Shown piece after piece: positions 54,245 to 63,251 of a stretch of DNA of 64,000 bases. Every line of letters starts with the position of its first letter. Positions within the stretch are counted from its first letter, which is position 1. The DNA is from Pseudomonas paeninsulae (GTDB taxonomy: Bacteria > Pseudomonadota > Gammaproteobacteria > Pseudomonadales > Pseudomonadaceae). The DNA lies in assembly GCF_035621475.1 (NCBI RefSeq), contig NZ_CP141799.1, positions 1,166,501-1,230,500 on the forward strand, given 5' to 3'. Below the pieces are notes generated by a model, which had not been told where the DNA came from, did no database searches, and saw only the letters and a list, made by a program, of their open reading frames with translations. A program made the translations under genes and the position numbers.

Positions 54245-54872
54245 CGTATTACCTCGTCGATTTATTGCACAATTTAATAGTGGCTTATTGACCACAATCA
54301 TTCGGTTAACTCATGTCGACGGGGCGACTGAATTAATTTAGGTATGAGAAATATTTGGCCTCCGCAAGAGGAGGCCGGAACTGGGCGTTTAGTATGCAGC
54401 GTGCCCTATTCTGCTACCGAGCCAAGCAGCTGCTGGCCTAGGAGGCTCTGGCTCTTGGGTCTCGGTAGGTCATTTGAACGGTGGAAGTGCTCCTGTGATT
54501 TCGCTACAACGTTAATCTGATTGAAATAACCTGGCGGACTGTTGTCCGGCAATTAGCAGCAGGTCGGTTCGCGAAAAAGTTTAATTAAGTAGCATGTTAC
54601 GTTGATAGGAGTGCGCGCTTTTCCCTATAGTTCCTGCCGCTGGTCTTTTTTTTAAATGGAGGGGATTATTTGAATAACGGCAAGTAATTGCCCATGGGTA
54701 GCCATTTATAGTGGCGGCATTGGCAATGCTTGCGCGGTGTATTAAGCGTTCGGAAAGTTCAATGCGCAGGGTTAATTAATTAATCAGTTTGATTGTGCGG
54801 GTATTTGGATTGTCGGCGGGTGGGGTGCAAACGGGCCGTGCGGCGGCCCGTAGCGGGGGCATGGAGGCGGGA
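54245..54872 (-). other. algD promoter and long leader region
   Basis: A 628-base AT-rich gap between yaaA and algD. The predicted AlgU promoter (54606-54633) would give an untranslated leader of about 355 bases, close to the long leader of P. aeruginosa algD. The AT-rich block upstream of 54640 (including TTAATTAATTAAT at 54772-54784) is where remote activator sites would be expected, but I could not identify AlgR or AmrZ sites with confidence. Confidence 0.7.
54606..54633 (-). promoter_or_regulatory. AlgU (sigma-22/RpoE) promoter of the alginate operon
   Basis: On the minus strand GAACTA (-35, 54633-54628) is followed after 17 bases by TCCTATCA (-10 from 54610). The P. aeruginosa algD promoter is GAACTT, 17 bases, TCCTATCA, so only one base of the -35 differs. 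The start of transcription would be near 54600. Confidence 0.82.
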
Positions 54873-55652
54873 TCAGTCTTGCGGGAGGTCGCGCAGAAAC
54901 ACCAGTTTGTCGGTTTTCGAGTGCTCTGCCGAGTAGCGGTAACCCTGTGCGGCGAAGTCCTTGAGATCCTCGGCATTGCTCAGGCGCTCTTTGATCACAT
55001 AGCGCGCCATCAGGCCGCGGGCCTTCTTGGCGTAGAAGCTGATGATCTTGTACTGACCGTTTTTCAGGTCCTTGAACTCGGTGTCGATGATTCGCGCGTT
55101 GAGCACCTTGCGTTTCACCGCACTGAAATACTCGTTGGAGGCCAGGTTGAGCAGTACGTTGTCACCCTGGGCGACCAGCGCGTCATTCAGCCAGCCACTG
55201 ATGCGCTCACTCCAGAAGTCGTAGAGGTTGTTACCGCGCGGATTGGCCAACTTGGTGCCCATCTCCAGGCGATAGGGTTGCATCAGGTCCAGTGGCCGCA
55301 ACACGCCGTAGAGGCCAGAGAGCATGCGCAGGTGGGTCTGGGCGAAATCGAAGTCGGCTTCGCTGAAGTCTTCGGCGTTCAGCCCGGTGTAGACATCGCC
55401 CTTGAACGCCAGCAGTGCCTGCTTGGCATTTTCCGGGGTGAAATTTTTCGTCCAGCTGCCGAAGCGTGAGGCATTCAGGCCGGCGAGCTTGTCCGACAGG
55501 TGCATCAGTTCGGCAATCTGCAGGGGCGTAAAGTCGCGCAGTTGGGCGATCAGATCCTGGGCGTGGTCGAGATGCTCGGGCTGGGTATAGCGCTGGGTCA
55601 CCGGCGGCGTCTGGTAATCGAGGGTCTTGGCCGGGGAAATAACCATCAGCAT
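54873..55652 (-). CDS. yaaA: YaaA, peroxide stress resistance protein
   Basis: A 259-residue protein beginning [20 protein letters not shown] (E. coli YaaA begins [14 protein letters not shown]). Other blocks are [20 protein letters not shown] and [18 protein letters not shown]. YaaA lowers free iron during peroxide stress. AGGAG lies 8 bases before the ATG at 55652. It is transcribed toward algD but is separated from it by the long promoter region. Confidence 0.94.
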   Translation of the reverse strand: MLMVISPAKTLDYQTPPVTQRYTQPEHLDHAQDLIAQLRDFTPLQIAELMHLSDKLAGLNASRFGSWTKNFTPENAKQALLAFKGDVYTGLNAEDFSEADFDFAQTHLRMLSGLYGVLRPLDLMQPYRLEMGTKLANPRGNNLYDFWSERISGWLNDALVAQGDNVLLNLASNEYFSAVKRKVLNARIIDTEFKDLKNGQYKIISFYAKKARGLMARYVIKERLSNAEDLKDFAAQGYRYSAEHSKTDKLVFLRDLPQD

Positions 55653-55841
55653 AAAGTCTGCTCCTGAAAGTCTTGGCCGCGATTCTAGCAGCCCGCCAGG
55701 CTTCCAGACGCTTAGGACGGCCAGACTACCCATGAAATTGCTTAGTGAGGGTGGGCATCCCGACCCGGATACCGCTGCGCTTGACCTGGGGGCCGCCACG
55801 GGGTTGTAGTTTGCCCAGGTCGAATCCTTCAAGGAGCCACC

Positions 55842-56795
55842 ATGACTGCCTGCAATCATTCGCGCTGGCAACCCGCCCACGATTACCGACCGCTGGAAAC
55901 CCGCACCGAACGCCAAGCCTGGCTGGTGGCCGCGCTGACCGGGGTGACCATGCTGGTGGAAATCGCCGCCGGTTATGCCTTCAACTCCATGGCCCTGCTC
56001 GCCGATGGCTGGCACATGGCGTCGCACATGCTCGCCATCGGCCTGACGGCCCTGGCCTATTTGTTGGCGCGGCGTTACGCCGATGATCCGCGCTTCGCCT
56101 TCGGCACCTGGAAGATCGAGGTGCTGGCTGGTTTCGCCAGTTCGCTGCTGTTGCTGGTGGTGGTGGCGATGCTGGCGTTCGAGTCGTTGTGGCGACTGTG
56201 GCAGCCGCAGGTGATCGCCTTTGACGTGGCGCTGTGGGTGGCGGTGGTCGGTCTACTGGTCAACCTGCTGTCGGCCTGGCTGCTGCGCGACCAACATGAG
56301 CACGCGCATGGCCACGGGCATGCTCATGCCGATCACGATCACTCGGCCCTGATTGCCGGAAAAGACCTCAATCGGCATGCCGCTTTTATCCATGTGCTGG
56401 CCGATGCGCTGACCTCGGTGGCGGCGATCATTGCCCTGCTCGGTGGCCTGCTGTTCGGCTGGAGCTGGCTCGATCCGCTGATGGGCGTGATCGGTGCGCT
56501 GATCATCGCGGTATGGGCCAAGGGCTTGTTGATCGACACCGCCACGGTGTTGCTCGATCGGGAGATGGACAGCCCCGTGGTGGTGCGTGTGCGCAGCGCC
56601 CTGGCGCAGGAAGCGGACACCGAACTGGCGGATTTGCACCTGTGGCGAGTCGGCCGCGCGCAGTACGCCTGCATTATCAGCGTGGTGACCCATGGCGATA
56701 TCTCTGCGGATCGCTATAAGGCCCGACTAGCGGGGATCGGCGAGTTGGTGCACGTGACTATTGAAGTCAATCGTTGTGTTGAAAACGAGTGGTGA
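55842..56795 (+). CDS. dmeF: DmeF-type CDF cation exporter (Co/Ni)
   Basis: A 317-residue inner-membrane cation diffusion facilitator. It has six predicted helices; metal-site residues are in [17 protein letters not shown] (DxxxH) and [17 protein letters not shown] (HxxxD). A His-rich loop ([16 protein letters not shown]) lies between helices 4 and 5. The His in the first site and the N-terminal extension are typical of DmeF, which exports cobalt and nickel. No DmeR/RcnR regulator is adjacent. Confidence 0.87.
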   Translation: MTACNHSRWQPAHDYRPLETRTERQAWLVAALTGVTMLVEIAAGYAFNSMALLADGWHMASHMLAIGLTALAYLLARRYADDPRFAFGTWKIEVLAGFASSLLLLVVVAMLAFESLWRLWQPQVIAFDVALWVAVVGLLVNLLSAWLLRDQHEHAHGHGHAHADHDHSALIAGKDLNRHAAFIHVLADALTSVAAIIALLGGLLFGWSWLDPLMGVIGALIIAVWAKGLLIDTATVLLDREMDSPVVVRVRSALAQEADTELADLHLWRVGRAQYACIISVVTHGDISADRYKARLAGIGELVHVTIEVNRCVENEW

Positions 56796-57102
56796 TGGCG
56801 CTACTGATGCGGGATTTTTTTTCGCCGCGAGTGCGGGTAGAACTCCTGACTTTAGCGGCGCTTTTGCGGGTCGCCAAGCGCTATTCGTCGCGGCGACGAA
56901 TAAACTGAAATAAATAAAAAAAACATTCGCCTGTCATGGTTTTTGGAGTATCTAAAAGACAGACCGCCGAACCCTGCAGACAGGTGGCGACCCTTCACCT
57001 TGCTTGCATCAGCTCAGTCCCCATCTGAGCGGTCGGTGGTCCCCGCGGCGGAGCGCTGCTCAGGCATTCCGTCGCTTGGCTCCTATAAGAAGGTGACCGA
57101 GT
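56796..57102. other. intergenic region upstream of the phoH-type gene
   Basis: A 307-base gap. It holds a perfect 9-base inverted repeat TATTCGTCG-CGG-CGACGAATA (56882-56902), followed by an A-rich tract to about 56924 that could mark a promoter upstream element. No small gene is evident. Confidence 0.5.
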
Positions 57103-58494
57103 ATGGATGACCACGGAAGCTTCAAGCCCACCGCTCCAACCCTCTACGCCCTCGACACCAATGTGTTGATCCACGATCCCAATGCGCTGCTGAATTTTCA
57201 GGAGCACCACGTCGCCATCCCGATGACCGTGCTGGAGGAGTTGGACAAGCTGAAAACCGGCAAGCAAGGCGTCGCCGCCGAGTGCCGGCAGGCTATTCGT
57301 TTGATCGACAAGATCCTGGGTAGTGCCACGCCCGAGGAAGTGGAGCATGGTGTCGCGATCCAGCGTGAGAAGAGCGGGCCCTGTGGTTTTCTCTCGATTC
57401 TCATGACTAAAAGTGCCTCGCCCATTACCTGGCTGCCAGAGGATCTCAACGACAACAAGATCATCAACCAGCTGGTCGAGCTGAAAGCTCGCCGCCCGGA
57501 CATGTCCGTGGTGCTGGTGACCAAGGACATCAACATGCGCCTGAAGGCGCGCGCCTGCGGTATCGACTCGGAGGACTACCACACCGACCAGTTGGTCGAC
57601 GATATCTCGCTGCTGCCCAAGGGTTATCACAACCTCAGTGGCTCGTTCTGGGACCGGGTCAGTAAGGTCGACACCCGTCAGGATCACGGCCGAACCTGGC
57701 ACCGGGTGCAACTGATCGATAACCTGCCGGCAGTCCATATCAACGAGTTCATCATCGACGAGCAGGGCTTCGTCGGCTGGATCAAGGGCATCGAGGCCGA
57801 TGAATTACTGATCCTCGATCTGCATCAGGAGCCTTTGCTGCATCAGGAGGCCTGGGGTCTGCGCCCACGAGATATTCACCAGGCGCTGGCGCTGTTCGCC
57901 TTGCTCGACCCAGACATCCACCTGGTCAACCTGACCGGTGCCGCCGGTTCGGGCAAGACCATCCTGGCCCTGGCTGCGGCCATCGAGCAGACCATGGTCA
58001 GCAAGCGCTATCGGAGGATTATCGCCACGCGCAGCGTACAGGGGCTGGACCAGGAGATCGGCTTCCTGCCCGGCACCGAGGCGGAGAAGATGGAGCCCTG
58101 GCTCGGCGCCATTACCGACAACCTGGAAGCGCTGCACATGGATGACGAGAACACCCACGGCAGCGTCGACTACATCCTGCAGAAGGTGCCGCTGCAGTTC
58201 AAATCGCTTAACTACATCCGTGGGCGCAGCTTCCAGCAGAGTCTGATCCTGATCGACGAGTGTCAGAACCTCACTCCGCATCAGATGAAGACCATCATCA
58301 CCCGTGCCGGCACTGGCTCCAAGGTGATCTGCCTGGGTAACCTGGCGCAGATCGATACGCCCTACCTGTCGGCGCCCAGCTCGGGCCTGACCTACCTCAC
58401 CGAACGCTTCAAGGACTTCTCCCACGGCGTGCACATCACCCTGCAAGGGGTGCCGCGCTCGATCCTGGCGGAATTTGCCGAAACCCATATGTAG
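57103..58494 (+). CDS. PhoH family protein with N-terminal PIN domain (PhoH2/YlaK type)
   Basis: A 463-residue protein. The N-terminal PIN nuclease domain has LYALDTNVLIHDPNALLNF and TVLEELDKLKTGKQG with the acidic metal residues. The C-terminal PhoH ATPase has LTGAAGSGKTILALAAAIEQ (Walker A) and LILIDECQNLTPHQMK (Walker B). PIN-PhoH proteins are thought to act as RNA helicase-nucleases. AAGGTG lies 8 bases before the ATG at 57103. It stands alone, followed by a REP-like hairpin. Confidence 0.92.
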   Translation: MDDHGSFKPTAPTLYALDTNVLIHDPNALLNFQEHHVAIPMTVLEELDKLKTGKQGVAAECRQAIRLIDKILGSATPEEVEHGVAIQREKSGPCGFLSILMTKSASPITWLPEDLNDNKIINQLVELKARRPDMSVVLVTKDINMRLKARACGIDSEDYHTDQLVDDISLLPKGYHNLSGSFWDRVSKVDTRQDHGRTWHRVQLIDNLPAVHINEFIIDEQGFVGWIKGIEADELLILDLHQEPLLHQEAWGLRPRDIHQALALFALLDPDIHLVNLTGAAGSGKTILALAAAIEQTMVSKRYRRIIATRSVQGLDQEIGFLPGTEAEKMEPWLGAITDNLEALHMDDENTHGSVDYILQKVPLQFKSLNYIRGRSFQQSLILIDECQNLTPHQMKTIITRAGTGSKVICLGNLAQIDTPYLSAPSSGLTYLTERFKDFSHGVHITLQGVPRSILAEFAETHM

Positions 58495-58503
58495 GAGGCG
58501 GTA

Positions 58504-58569
58504 AGCGGCAAGCTGCAAGCCCTAAGCTGCGAGTTGAACGCGTAGCAGCAAGGCTTGCAGCTTGCTGCT
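58504..58569. repeat. inverted repeat after the phoH-type gene
   Basis: Arms AGCGGCAAGCTGCAAGCC (58504-58521) and GGCTTGCAGCTTGCTGCT (58552-58569) match at 17 of 18 bases. This GCAAGCTGCAAGC class is common between pseudomonad genes. It lies 10 bases after the stop and may act as an mRNA end. Confidence 0.8.
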
Positions 58570-58624
58570 GCCATATCTGGACTGCTGGGTTTACAATCGG
58601 CCGATCCCTGCCTGGAGTAAACCT

Positions 58625-59101
58625 GTGCTAACCCATCTCGATTCCCAAGGTCACGCCACTATGGTCGATGTCAGCGATAAAGCGCTGACCGTCCGTGAGG
58701 CCGTGGCTCAAGCCCTAGTGCGTATGCGCCCGCAGACCCTGCAGATGATCGTCGATGGCGCGCATCCCAAGGGTGATGTGTTCGCCGTGGCGCGTATCGC
58801 CGGCATCCAGGCCGCCAAGAAGACCGCTGACCTGATCCCGCTCTGTCATTCGCTGATGTTGAGCAGCGTCAAGGTCGAATTGCTCGCCCATGGCGATGAT
58901 GCCGTGCAGATCACCGCGCGCTGCAAGCTGAGCGGGCAGACCGGGGTGGAAATGGAAGCCCTGACCGCCGCCAGTGTCGCCGCCCTGACCATCTACGATA
59001 TGTGCAAGGCGGTGGATCGCGGCATGGTCATCGAAAGCGTGCGCCTGCTGGAGAAGCTGGGCGGCAAGAGTGGTCACTACAAGGCCGAGGACGAGCAATG
59101 A
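58625..59101 (+). CDS. moaC: MoaC, cyclic pyranopterin monophosphate synthase
   Basis: A 158-residue enzyme of molybdenum cofactor synthesis; with MoaA it makes cyclic pyranopterin monophosphate from GTP. Family marks are [34 protein letters not shown] (active-site Lys and His), [20 protein letters not shown] and [16 protein letters not shown]. The start is GTG 58625 with GGAG 7 bases upstream. Its stop overlaps the moaD start (ATGA). Mo cofactor made here could serve the sulfite dehydrogenase at 13250. Confidence 0.95.
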   Translation: MLTHLDSQGHATMVDVSDKALTVREAVAQALVRMRPQTLQMIVDGAHPKGDVFAVARIAGIQAAKKTADLIPLCHSLMLSSVKVELLAHGDDAVQITARCKLSGQTGVEMEALTAASVAALTIYDMCKAVDRGMVIESVRLLEKLGGKSGHYKAEDEQ

Positions 59102-59346
59102 TTCATGTGCAGTATTTCGCCCGTTACCGCGAGGCGCTGGGCCTGGATGGTGAGCAACTGAGCCATACCCTGGAACTCGCCACCCTTGATGACCTGCGCC
59201 AGCACCTGCTGGCTCGTGGTGGGGTGTGGCAGGTGTTGGCCGAGCAGAACCTGATGTGCGCGCGCAATCAGGAGCTGTGCAGCCTCGACGAGCCGCTGGA
59301 GGAGGGCGATGAAGTGGCCTTCTTTCCCACCGTGACCGGCGGCTGA
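59098..59346 (+). CDS. moaD: MoaD, molybdopterin synthase sulfur-carrier subunit
   Basis: An 82-residue ubiquitin-like protein ending [10 protein letters not shown]; the C-terminal Gly-Gly receives the thiocarboxylate used to sulfurate the pterin. Its ATG overlaps the moaC stop by 4 bases, so the two are translationally coupled. Confidence 0.93.
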   Translation: MIHVQYFARYREALGLDGEQLSHTLELATLDDLRQHLLARGGVWQVLAEQNLMCARNQELCSLDEPLEEGDEVAFFPTVTGG

Positions 59347-59357
59347 GTTCGCTGCCA

Positions 59358-59417
59358 TCGCGGCTAAAGCCCCTCCCACAAGTGGCCACACATTTGTGCG
59401 AGGGGCTTTAGCCGCGA
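59358..59417. repeat. REP-type hairpin between moaD and moaE
   Basis: Perfect 17-base arms TCGCGGCTAAAGCCCCT (59358-59374) and its inverse (59401-59417) surround a 26-base loop. It is of the same class as the GCGGCTAAAGCCGC hairpin at 17551. It splits the moaD-moaE spacing and lacks a T-run. Confidence 0.82.
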
Positions 59418-59503
59418 CAGGCCGTGTCCATGGCTCTGGCTACGGATCTGCATCATTAACCCGGCCTACGTCTTCCCCGTTTACGCTTTGAGGACAATTT
59501 TTT

Positions 59504-59959
59504 ATGACCATTCGAGTGCAGATCGAGACCTTCGATCCGGGGGTTGAAGTCAACGCGCTGCATGCGGCGAACGTCGGTGTAGGTGCGGTGGTCAGCTTCA
59601 TCGGCTATGTGCGCGATTTCAACGAGGGCCGCGAAGTCGGCGGTATGTTCCTCGAGCACTTCCCCGGCATGACCGAGAAATCCCTGGCCAAAATCGCGGT
59701 CGAGGCCGGGCAGCGCTGGCCGCTGCTGAACCTGCAGGTCATTCACCGCATTGGCCGCCTGGAACCGGGCGAGCCGATAGTCTTTGTCGGCACCACCAGC
59801 GCCCACCGTGAGGCGGCGTTCGAGGCGTGTGCCTTCGTCATGGACTACCTGAAGACCCGCGCGCCGTTCTGGAAGAAGGAAGACACGGCCGAGGGCTCCT
59901 GCTGGGTCGAGGGCCGGCAAAGCGATCGGAGCGCCGCCGAGCGCTGGCACAAGCCGTAG
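59504..59959 (+). CDS. moaE: MoaE, molybdopterin synthase catalytic subunit
   Basis: A 151-residue subunit that, with MoaD, inserts two sulfurs into cyclic pyranopterin monophosphate. Marks are GAVVSFIGYVRDFNEGREVG, LEHFPGMTEKSL, IHRIGRLEPGEPIVFVGTTS and DYLKTRAPFWKKEDTAEGSC (active-site lysines). It is 157 bases after moaD, separated by a REP-type hairpin, and ends before a bidirectional terminator. Confidence 0.95.
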   Translation: MTIRVQIETFDPGVEVNALHAANVGVGAVVSFIGYVRDFNEGREVGGMFLEHFPGMTEKSLAKIAVEAGQRWPLLNLQVIHRIGRLEPGEPIVFVGTTSAHREAAFEACAFVMDYLKTRAPFWKKEDTAEGSCWVEGRQSDRSAAERWHKP

Positions 59960-60125
59960 CTTGCTGGCGATCCATTTTGCGGTTAATGCGTACCCGCAAA
60001 GCAGTCCTTCGCCTTCCAGTAAACGGCGGACTGTTCGTCGCGACGCCCCTGAGCGACCGACGTCCCGGTCCGGCCTATCCACTGACCGGGGCCGCTAGCA
60101 GCGCATAACGGGGACCTCGCCAATA

Positions 60126-60157
60126 AAAAAGGCGAAGCCGCTTGGCTTCGCCTTTTT
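60126..60157. terminator. bidirectional terminator between moaE and rhlB
   Basis: A 10-base stem (60130-60139 and 60144-60153, AGGCGAAGCC type) has a GCTT loop, a T-run on the right (60153-60157) and an A-run on the left (60125-60130). It can end both the moa transcript and the convergent rhlB transcript. Confidence 0.93.
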
Positions 60158-60179
60158 CATGTTGCCTGCAGCGCTGCGC

Positions 60180-61646
60180 CTAGCGCTTGTGCGGTACCGG
60201 CGTGAGCAACACTTCCGGTGGCATTTCGCAGTTGATCTTGCGCCCCAGCAGTTGTTCGATCGGTGGCAGGGCGTAGGCGTCGTTTTCGCTGGCGAAGCTG
60301 ATCGAGGTGCCGCTGGCGCCAGCACGACCGGTACGACCGATGCGGTGCACGTAGTCGTCCGGTACTTCCGGCAAGGTGTAGTTGATCACGTGGCTGATGG
60401 CCTCGACGTGAATCCCGCGGCCGGCTACATCGGTGGCGACCATTACCCGAATCTTGCCTTCGCGGAAGCCTTCGAGGGTCTTGATCCGCTTGTGCTGCGG
60501 CACGTCGCCAGACATTTGCGCGGCGCTGATGCCATCACGGGTCAGGCGTTCTTCGATGCGCCGCACTTCGTCCTTGCGATTGGCGAAGACCATCACCCGG
60601 ATCCAGTCGTTCTGCGCGATCAGGTTGTACAACAGCTTGTACTTGTCGCTGGAGGCGACCATGTAGACATGCTGCTCGACGGTATCGCTGGCGACGTTTT
60701 CCGATTCGATCTCGACGATGGCGGGTTCAGTGGTCCACTGCTTGGCCAGGTTCATCACGTCTTCGGTGAAGGTCGCCGAGAACAGCAGGGTCTGGCGCTC
60801 GTTCTTCGGCGGGGTCTGGCGGATGATCTGCCGCACCTGGGGGATAAAGCCCATGTCGAGCATACGGTCGGCCTCATCGAGCACCATCACCTCGACCATG
60901 TCCAGGTGCACTTCGCCGCGCTGGTTGAAGTCGAGCAAACGGCCCGGGGTGGCCACCAGAATGTCGCAATGGCGCGACTCGAGCAGCTTCAGCTGTTTGT
61001 CGAAGTCCATGCCGCCGACGAAGCTCATCACATTGAGCCCGGTGTATTTGGTCAGGTCTGCGGCATCCTTGGCGATCTGCACTACCAGTTCGCGGGTCGG
61101 CGCGATGATCAGTGCGCGCGGTTCACCCATGTAGCGTTCTTTCGGCGGCGGGGTCTGCAGCAGCTGGGTGATGATCGAGACCAGGAAGGCGGCGGTCTTG
61201 CCGGTACCGGTCTGGGCGCGGCCAATAGCATCCTGGCCTCTGAGGGTGAAGCCGAGCACCTGAGCCTGGATCGGCGTGCAGTAGGGGAATCCCAGGTCGT
61301 GGATCGCATGCATCAGCTCGGGGGAGAGCTTGAAGTCATGGAAGCGGGTCTTGCCTTCGGCCGGTTCGACCGCGAAGTCTTCCAATTTCCAGGTGTCCAC
61401 CGGCTTGGCTGCACGCTGGCGCCGGGGTTTTTCGGCCTTGACGGCTGGTTGTTCTTGGTTAACCAGCACCGCAGATGCGCTGCCGCTATCGCTGGCCGGG
61501 TGGTGCATCTTGGCCGTGCGGTTGGGTTGCTCGTGGTTGGTGTCGCCGCTACGCGGCGTGGTTGGCGAAGCAGACGTGCTGGTTGGGCTGGGCTGCTCGC
61601 CCTCGGCTTTGCCGAACATTTTCTTGAGTGCTTTGAGCACGGTCAT
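60180..61646 (-). CDS. rhlB: RhlB, DEAD-box ATP-dependent RNA helicase
   Basis: A 488-residue DEAD-box helicase. A low-complexity N-terminal extension of about 100 residues, rich in Ser, Thr and basic patches, precedes the core. Motifs in order: Q-motif region [26 protein letters not shown] (I), [10 protein letters not shown] (Ia), [25 protein letters not shown] (II), [12 protein letters not shown] (III), [11 protein letters not shown] (V) and [10 protein letters not shown] (VI). It unwinds RNA for degradosome decay. The C-terminus is short and lacks a long basic tail. Confidence 0.92.
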   Translation of the reverse strand: MTVLKALKKMFGKAEGEQPSPTSTSASPTTPRSGDTNHEQPNRTAKMHHPASDSGSASAVLVNQEQPAVKAEKPRRQRAAKPVDTWKLEDFAVEPAEGKTRFHDFKLSPELMHAIHDLGFPYCTPIQAQVLGFTLRGQDAIGRAQTGTGKTAAFLVSIITQLLQTPPPKERYMGEPRALIIAPTRELVVQIAKDAADLTKYTGLNVMSFVGGMDFDKQLKLLESRHCDILVATPGRLLDFNQRGEVHLDMVEVMVLDEADRMLDMGFIPQVRQIIRQTPPKNERQTLLFSATFTEDVMNLAKQWTTEPAIVEIESENVASDTVEQHVYMVASSDKYKLLYNLIAQNDWIRVMVFANRKDEVRRIEERLTRDGISAAQMSGDVPQHKRIKTLEGFREGKIRVMVATDVAGRGIHVEAISHVINYTLPEVPDDYVHRIGRTGRAGASGTSISFASENDAYALPPIEQLLGRKINCEMPPEVLLTPVPHKR

Positions 61647-61750
61647 CTCATCAATTGGTTAAGGAGTGAACGGTTGCCAGTGTAAAGCAAGAAGCTGGCG
61701 CGGCGAAGTGCCGTGGCTGGCCTTGTCCGCGGCCGCCGGATCCGGGGTGT

Positions 61751-62920
61751 TCAGTCTCGCGGCAGGCTGGCGAGTAGCAGGCGCTGAACGTTGCCACCCA
61801 TGATCGCGGCAATCTCGCTGCGGCTGAAGCCGGCCTCGAGCAGCGCCTCGGTCAATTGGCCCAAGCCGGTGACATCGAAAGGGGTGTGGACCGTGCCGTT
61901 GAAGTCCGAGCCGAGGGCGACGTGGTCGACTCCGACTTTGTCGGCGGTGTAGCGAATGGCCTTGACGATGGCCGCGACCGAGGTGGCGCACACGGCCGTA
62001 TCCCAGTAACCGATGCCGATCACTCCGCCGGTGGCGGCGATGCCTTGCAGGTGCTTGTCGCTAAGGTTGCGCGGGCCCGGACAGGTACCTTCGACGCCGG
62101 TATGGGTGACCAGCAGCGGGCGCGTGGCCATGGCCAGCACGTCGTCGATCAGCGGCCGCGAGGCATGGGCCAGGTCGATCAGCATGGATTTTTCTTGCAG
62201 GCGTTTGATCACCTGACGACCGAACGGGGTAAGGCCGCCCTTCGTCAGGCCGTGGGCCGAGCCTCCGACTTCGTTGTCGAAGAAGTGGGTCAGGCCGGTG
62301 ATGCGAAAACCGGCGTCATACAGGCGGTCCAGGTTACTCAGCTGGCCTTCGAGTGGGTGCAGGCCCTCGGTCGAGAGCAGGGCCGCAACGCGCTGTGGAT
62401 CTTGCTGCCAGGCCTGGAGAAAGGCGGCCAAATCGCCCCGTGTTCTGATCAGTACTAGCCTGCCGTCGCTGTTGGCGGCAGCCAGGCGCAGCTTTTCGGC
62501 TTGATACAGGGCGCGTTGCAGCAGGCTGTCCCAGGTCGCGCGCGGCCAGCGCTGGGCCATCGCCAGCAGGGTGATGTTGTCGCTGTCGGCGCCATTGCGC
62601 TGGGTGTTCATGCCGCGCGGGGTCTTGGTTACGGTGGAAAACACCTGCAAGCCGACCTGCGCTTCGAGCATGCGCGGCAGGTCCGAGTGGCCGTAGCTAT
62701 GGCGTTCAAGCAGGTCACGCTGCCAGAGCAGCACATCGTCATGCAGATCGGCGATAAACAGCTTGTCATGCACCTGTAGGGCGGTTGCGCTGGCGGGATA
62801 GGGCGCGGGCGCCTCGACGCTGTTCATGCGCCGGTCGAGCAGGTTGGGCAAGCTGAAGAAAATCCCCGCGCCGATCAGCGCAAGCAGCGGCAGGGCAAGC
62901 AGTAACGTGCGTGTGCGCAT
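61751..62920 (-). CDS. membrane-anchored dipeptidase (peptidase M19)
   Basis: A 389-residue renal-dipeptidase-like metallopeptidase with an N-terminal helix (LLLALPLLALIGAGIFFSLP) placing it in the periplasm. Zinc-site residues are seen in FIADLHDDVLLWQRDL (HxD), LLSTEGLHPLEGQ (bridging Glu), LLVTHTGVEGTCPGPRNLSD and HVALGSDFNGTVHTP. The family cleaves dipeptides, some with D-residues. The ATG at 62920 is used; a TTG ten codons upstream is possible but has no better ribosome site. Confidence 0.88.
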   Translation of the reverse strand: MRTRTLLLALPLLALIGAGIFFSLPNLLDRRMNSVEAPAPYPASATALQVHDKLFIADLHDDVLLWQRDLLERHSYGHSDLPRMLEAQVGLQVFSTVTKTPRGMNTQRNGADSDNITLLAMAQRWPRATWDSLLQRALYQAEKLRLAAANSDGRLVLIRTRGDLAAFLQAWQQDPQRVAALLSTEGLHPLEGQLSNLDRLYDAGFRITGLTHFFDNEVGGSAHGLTKGGLTPFGRQVIKRLQEKSMLIDLAHASRPLIDDVLAMATRPLLVTHTGVEGTCPGPRNLSDKHLQGIAATGGVIGIGYWDTAVCATSVAAIVKAIRYTADKVGVDHVALGSDFNGTVHTPFDVTGLGQLTEALLEAGFSRSEIAAIMGGNVQRLLLASLPRD

Positions 62921-62955
62921 GTGTGGCGATATCCGGCTGTCGTCAGGCAACGACT

Positions 62956-63174
62956 CTAGCAGAGGCAGTTGCGGCCTTGTTGCTTGGCTCTGTAGAGCGT
63001 GCTGTCGCCCCGGGCAATCAGGCTCTGCAGGCTGGCTTTCGGGTCCATTGGTGCCAGGCCTATGGACACCGTGACGTCATGCTCCAGGTCGCAGGCGCGA
63101 AATGCCTTGAGCACCTGGTTGACGCTGCTGGTTGCGACATTTTTGAACAGTCGCAGTTGGCGGGCTTCCTGCAA
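62956..63174 (-). pseudogene. C-terminal fragment of a GGDEF diguanylate cyclase
   Basis: About 72 codons ending HDVTVSIGLAPMDPKASLQS and YRAKQQGRNCLC, the usual end of a GGDEF domain. The GGDEF motif itself and everything before it are missing, and an in-frame stop lies just upstream of the fragment. There is no ribosome site. It is a remnant of a truncated cyclase gene. Confidence 0.78.
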
Positions 63175-63251
63175 AGCAGCTTTTTAGCCTGGTTCGCCCA
63201 GGCGCAATCCGGGAGGCTCGCTCCGGATTACCCTGGCGCTCATGGGGTTAA

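Noticed and set aside
54733..54760. GAACTT on the minus strand as an alternative AlgU -35 box
   Set aside because: The bases at the right distance do not give a TCTGA- or TCCTA-like -10 box, whereas the site at 54606-54633 matches both boxes and spacing.
60159..61685. 508-codon plus-strand open frame opposite rhlB
   Set aside because: A shadow of a well-conserved helicase gene; its translation is low-complexity and unlike any protein family I know.
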